Positions 6,605 to 8,643 of a stretch of DNA of 8,643 bases are shown in pieces. A program made the translations under genes and the position numbers. Below the pieces are notes generated by a model. That model was not told the DNA's origin and searched no databases. It was given only the letters and a program-made list of their open reading frames with translations. Position 1 is the stretch's first letter. Every line of letters begins with the position of its first letter. The DNA is from UBA1737 sp045653225 (GTDB lineage Bacteria > Bacillota_I > Bacilli_A > ML615J-28 > CAG-313). The DNA is taken from positions 1-8,643 of the forward strand of contig JAZOLP010000025.1 in NCBI GenBank assembly GCA_045653225.1, given 5' to 3'.

Positions 6605-7912
6605 CTATCTTATAACTTTAATAATTTTGCTTTTCTTATTCACAATATTTTGACTAAATCCATAAGCATTAGATACCATTTCTACAGCTTTTAAAGTATC
6701 TTTACCATTTGAATGAACATAAGCTAACACTTCATTAGGTAAAACTTCATCGCCAATTTTTTTATTTAAAACGATTCCGACAGTAGGATCTATTTCTTGT
6801 TCTTTAGTTTCTCTTCCAGCACCTAAAATCATAGCCGCCTCACCAATCATTAAAGCTTCTAGTTTTTCAACATAAACTTTACTTTCACCTTTGTATGTTA
6901 CTTCAACAATCTCCTTTGCAGAACCAAATAAAGAATAGTCATTTATAACATCTTTATTACCATGTTGATAATAAATCATTTGCTCTAATTTTTCTAATCC
7001 TTCTTTATTTTTTATTTTCTCATAAACTAAGTTATTAGCAGATTCAAAATTATCACAAATACCACACACCAATAAAATTTCACTTACAAAGTATACACAT
7101 AATTCTAAAAAGTCTTTTGGCCCGTTGCCTTTTAAAGTTTCAATTGCTTCAATTACTTCTAATGAGTTACCGATTGCACACCCTAGTGGTTCATTCATAT
7201 CAGTTAAAACTGCCGTAGTTTTTCTTCCAGCTAATTCCCCAATATTAACCATTGCTGTTGCAAGTTTAGATGCTTCTTCTAAATCTTTCATAAAAGCACC
7301 ATCTCCAACTTTTACATCTAAAACAATATTCTCAGCACCACTAGCCAATTTTTTAGACATAATTGATGAAGAAATTAAAGGAATAGATTCTACAGTACCA
7401 GTAACATCACGTAAAGAATATAATAATTTGTCAGCAGGTGTAATGTTTGCAGTTTGACCAATAATAGCTAACCCAATTTTATTAACTTGATCGAAGAAAT
7501 CCTCAGAACTTATATTTATACTGCATCCAGGAATAGATTCTAACTTATCTAATGTCCCTCCAGTGTGTCCTAGGCCTCGTCCGCTCATTTTGGCCATTTT
7601 TACACCACATGCTGCAGCAAGAGGTGCTACTACTAAACTTGTCTTATCTCCAACACCACCAGTAGAATGTTTATCACACTTAACACCTTTAATTTTTGTT
7701 AAATCGATTTCTTCTCCACTTTTTAACATAGCCATAGTTAGATTTAATCTTTCTTCATCTGTCATTCCATTAAAATAAACAGCCATTAAAAAAGCACTAA
7801 CTTGATAATCAGGGATTTCCCCGTTAGTATAACCATTTATGATAAATTCAATTTCACTTTTAGATAGTTCATCTTTATTTCTTTTTTTCAAAATTAAATC
7901 GACCATTCTCAT
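6605..7912 (-). CDS. pdp: Pyrimidine-nucleoside phosphorylase
   Basis: This enzyme splits uridine, deoxyuridine or thymidine with phosphate, releasing the base and (deoxy)ribose 1-phosphate. The 435 residues match the Bacillus/Geobacillus enzyme and its MRMVD...EIPDYQVSA N-terminus. Phosphate-site residues are in KHSTGGVGDKTS (81-92), and the glycine loop SGRGLGHTGGTLDKLESIPG is at 110-129. Base-contacting residues correspond to R168, S183 and K187 (E. coli thymidine phosphorylase R171, S186, K190). The C-terminal domain has GAGR (364-367). Sequence alone suggests Pdp rather than strict DeoA because Bacillota with this N-terminus usually have the broad-specificity form, but that is inference. 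The ATG at 7910-7912 has GAGGTGAT upstream. It is followed by pepT after eight bases. A 133-bp gap with a promoter and several short palindromes lies upstream and could hold nucleoside-responsive control. Confidence 0.94.
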   Translation of the reverse strand: MRMVDLILKKRNKDELSKSEIEFIINGYTNGEIPDYQVSAFLMAVYFNGMTDEERLNLTMAMLKSGEEIDLTKIKGVKCDKHSTGGVGDKTSLVVAPLAAACGVKMAKMSGRGLGHTGGTLDKLESIPGCSINISSEDFFDQVNKIGLAIIGQTANITPADKLLYSLRDVTGTVESIPLISSSIMSKKLASGAENIVLDVKVGDGAFMKDLEEASKLATAMVNIGELAGRKTTAVLTDMNEPLGCAIGNSLEVIEAIETLKGNGPKDFLELCVYFVSEILLVCGICDNFESANNLVYEKIKNKEGLEKLEQMIYYQHGNKDVINDYSLFGSAKEIVEVTYKGESKVYVEKLEALMIGEAAMILGAGRETKEQEIDPTVGIVLNKKIGDEVLPNEVLAYVHSNGKDTLKAVEMVSNAYGFSQNIVNKKSKIIKVIR

Positions 7913-7943
7913 ATAATCACCTCATAAAATATGTATAAATATG

Positions 7944-7976
7944 GTATAGCAATTGTACAAACTTATTAAACTATAC
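7944..7976. repeat. Inverted repeats in the pdp leader
   Basis: GTATAG (7944-7949) is the inverse of CTATAC (7971-7976), and between them lies a perfect eight-base palindrome TTGTACAA (7953-7960). Directly beside them ACTATA occurs twice, eight bases apart (7970-7975 and 7978-7983). All lie between the candidate pdp transcription start (about 7987) and the pdp start codon, a position where a repressor could block elongation or where RNA could fold. Arms are short and AT-rich, so chance is not excluded. Confidence 0.35.
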
Positions 7977-7993
7977 GACTATAATGTATATTT

Positions 7994-8002
7994 ATTATAA
8001 CA
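7994..8002 (-). promoter_or_regulatory. Extended -10 promoter for pdp-pepT
   Basis: TGTTATAAT on the minus strand: a perfect -10 hexamer (7994-7999) with the TG dinucleotide one base upstream. No good -35 box stands 16-18 bp further up. Extended -10 promoters often lack one, and may depend on an activator. Predicted start is near 7987, giving a leader of about 75 bases. Confidence 0.6.
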
Positions 8003-8045
8003 TATTTGAAGTGATAAATCTAAAAAATAATAAACTTATTGATAT

Positions 8046-8420
8046 TTAAACTTCATCAATAAACTCTTCTTTTTTATTTTTACTTGAACAGATAAATATA
8101 ATTCTTTCTCCAATAACTTCAATTATTGGTATTCTTTTTTTAAGTGTTTCATTTTCAGTTTCAAATACAACATCTGATGACTTTGATTGTAATCTCCCTC
8201 TTACAGCAACACAATCACCTTTTGAACAATAATCTGATATATTTCTAGCATTTATATCCCAAAATACACACTTTATGAAATCAGTATCAATCTCCCCATT
8301 ATGATTTTTAAATGATCTAGCTACAGCTAATGTAATAGTTGTAACCGCATTTTCATTTTCATAAACTTTTAAAGTTGGCGTATCAACTAATCTCCCAATA
8401 AGTATTACAGAATTTAACAT
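8046..8420 (-). CDS. ssb: Short single-stranded DNA-binding protein (second-type SSB)
   Basis: SSB coats single-stranded DNA during replication, repair and recombination. From the ATG at 8418-8420 it has 124 residues, almost only the OB fold: MLNSVILIGRLV at the start, TTITLAVARSF (27-37), TDFIKCVFW with W54 stacking position, KGDCVAVRGRLQS (67-79), and a last strand near 101-111. The C-terminus ends KKEEFIDEV, somewhat acidic but without the DDDIPF-like tip that binds partner proteins, and there is no Gly/Gln-rich linker. The gene is not between rpsF and rpsR, the usual site of the main ssb in Bacillota, so this is probably an additional paralogue comparable to SsbB of Bacillus subtilis. The start is set by AGGAGG (8428-8433); an in-frame ATG at 8448-8450 coincides with the predicted transcription start. 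It appears monocistronic, with no strong terminator downstream. Confidence 0.92.
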   Translation of the reverse strand: MLNSVILIGRLVDTPTLKVYENENAVTTITLAVARSFKNHNGEIDTDFIKCVFWDINARNISDYCSKGDCVAVRGRLQSKSSDVVFETENETLKKRIPIIEVIGERIIFICSSKNKKEEFIDEV

Positions 8421-8427
8421 TTTATAT

Positions 8428-8433
8428 CCTCCT
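8428..8433 (-). promoter_or_regulatory. Ribosome binding site that sets the ssb start
   Basis: AGGAGG on the minus strand, seven bases before the ATG at 8418-8420, a full match to the anti-Shine-Dalgarno core. The upstream ATG at 8448-8450 would place this sequence inside the coding region as codons six to eight, and the protein would gain ten residues before the conserved SSB N-terminus. Confidence 0.9.
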
Positions 8434-8454
8434 ATATTTTGTTTGTACATAGAA

Positions 8455-8483
8455 ATTATACATTAATTTTTCTATAATAGCAA
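8455..8483 (-). promoter_or_regulatory. Promoter of ssb
   Basis: Minus strand: -35 TTGCTA (8478-8483, 4/6), 17-bp spacer, perfect -10 TATAAT (8455-8460). Transcription is expected near 8448, giving a leader of about 28 bases with the AGGAGG site. A six-base palindrome TGTACA (8444-8449) sits on the predicted start point. Confidence 0.75.
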
Positions 8484-8643
8484 ATTGCTTATTTGATTAG
8501 TTAAAGATAAACTCATCATTATTTAAGTAAAAATAATATTATTTTATTTAATTACAAATAATTTTACATGAATATTTTATTGTTTTTGAATAAAACTATC
8601 ATTAACGTATAATTTAAATTATTTTTTTGAATTTTTTGGTTAT
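8484..8643. other. AT-rich non-coding stretch with perfect palindromes
   Basis: I find no credible gene in this extremely AT-rich stretch on either strand; only open frames of a dozen or so codons occur. It holds two perfect palindromes, a 16-base one at 8530-8545 (AAAATAATATTATTTT) and a 14-base one at 8609-8622 (ATAATTTAAATTAT), plus long A and T runs. It may be upstream promoter (UP-element) DNA for ssb or the spacer to a gene beyond the window. Confidence 0.5.

Noticed and set aside
7125..7457. Open frame of 110 codons on the + strand
   Set aside because: It lies fully antisense to pdp, has no ribosome binding site or family resemblance, and reads as the mirror of conserved pdp codons.
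7563..7778. Open frame of 71 codons on the + strand
   Set aside because: Antisense to the conserved phosphate-binding part of pdp; its Pro/Leu-rich content is what a shadow frame gives.
7959..8040. Nine-base direct repeat AAACTTATT at 7959-7967 and 8032-8040
   Set aside because: In AT-rich DNA of this length, one repeated nine-mer is expected fairly often by chance.
8007..8045. Possible terminator after ssb (AATA/TATT hairpin followed by six U's)
   Set aside because: The stem is only four A-T pairs, too weak to claim as an intrinsic terminator, though the U-run sits in the right place.
401..8420. UGA read as tryptophan (Mycoplasma-type code)
   Set aside because: All recognisable genes are full length without in-frame UGA, and the Trp codons seen are all TGG, which would be unlikely if UGA coded Trp in such AT-rich DNA.
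8484..8643. Very short open frames upstream of ssb on both strands
   Set aside because: They are about 12-14 codons with no Shine-Dalgarno sequence and no recognisable product.
1..8643. Mobile element, CRISPR array, toxin-antitoxin pair, tRNA or rRNA
   Set aside because: No transposase, integrase, spaced repeats, paired small genes or tRNA-like folds were seen; the genes are contiguous, co-directional and of similar composition.

Overview
The window is low-GC DNA (roughly 30% G+C by eye) with every credible gene on the minus strand. The families match a low-GC Gram-positive bacterium (Bacillota): a two-motif pyrimidine nucleoside phosphorylase beginning MRMVD, a pyruvate kinase, a Firmicutes-type long dUTPase, and Shine-Dalgarno sequences at most starts. 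lysA suggests the cell handles meso-diaminopimelate and argues against Mycoplasma. A deep low-GC branch of Bacilli (Erysipelotrichales-like or an Acholeplasma/RF39-like relative) is plausible, but I cannot name it. All five Trp codons I can see are TGG, so the standard bacterial code fits.

The following is in transcription order, from high to low coordinates. (1) 8421-8643 is an AT-rich promoter region with no gene. It leads into ssb (8046-8420), a short single-stranded DNA-binding protein. (2) A 133-bp regulatory gap carries an extended -10 promoter and leads into pdp (6605-7912) and pepT (5367-6596), eight bases apart. Together they salvage pyrimidine nucleosides and cleave tripeptides. A strong hairpin terminator (5326-5362) closes the unit. 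(3) A good promoter (5252-5280) drives pyk (3805-5226), dut (3283-3795), an unrecognised 175-residue helical protein (2747-3274) and lysA (1458-2741), with gaps of 5 to 9 bases. (4) A near-consensus promoter just after lysA (1419-1447) drives a 103-residue HNH-like protein that has lost its DH pair. A bidirectional-looking terminator (1042-1077) follows. (5) rsmD (401-946) and coaD (1-392, cut by the window edge) form the last unit.

The contents are mostly housekeeping: glycolysis, nucleotide pool sanitation, lysine synthesis, peptide and nucleoside salvage, 16S rRNA methylation and CoA synthesis. I see no mobile element, CRISPR array, phage module, tRNA or rRNA. I do not see a clear new multi-gene system. 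The points most worth a second look are the degenerate HNH-like protein with its own strong promoter and terminator, the unknown gene between dut and lysA, and the tail-less short SSB. Also notable is a repeated arrangement in which a UAG stop is fused to the next gene's Shine-Dalgarno sequence. Two long-ORF starts were moved downstream on ribosome-binding-site evidence: pyk to 5226 and ssb to 8420.
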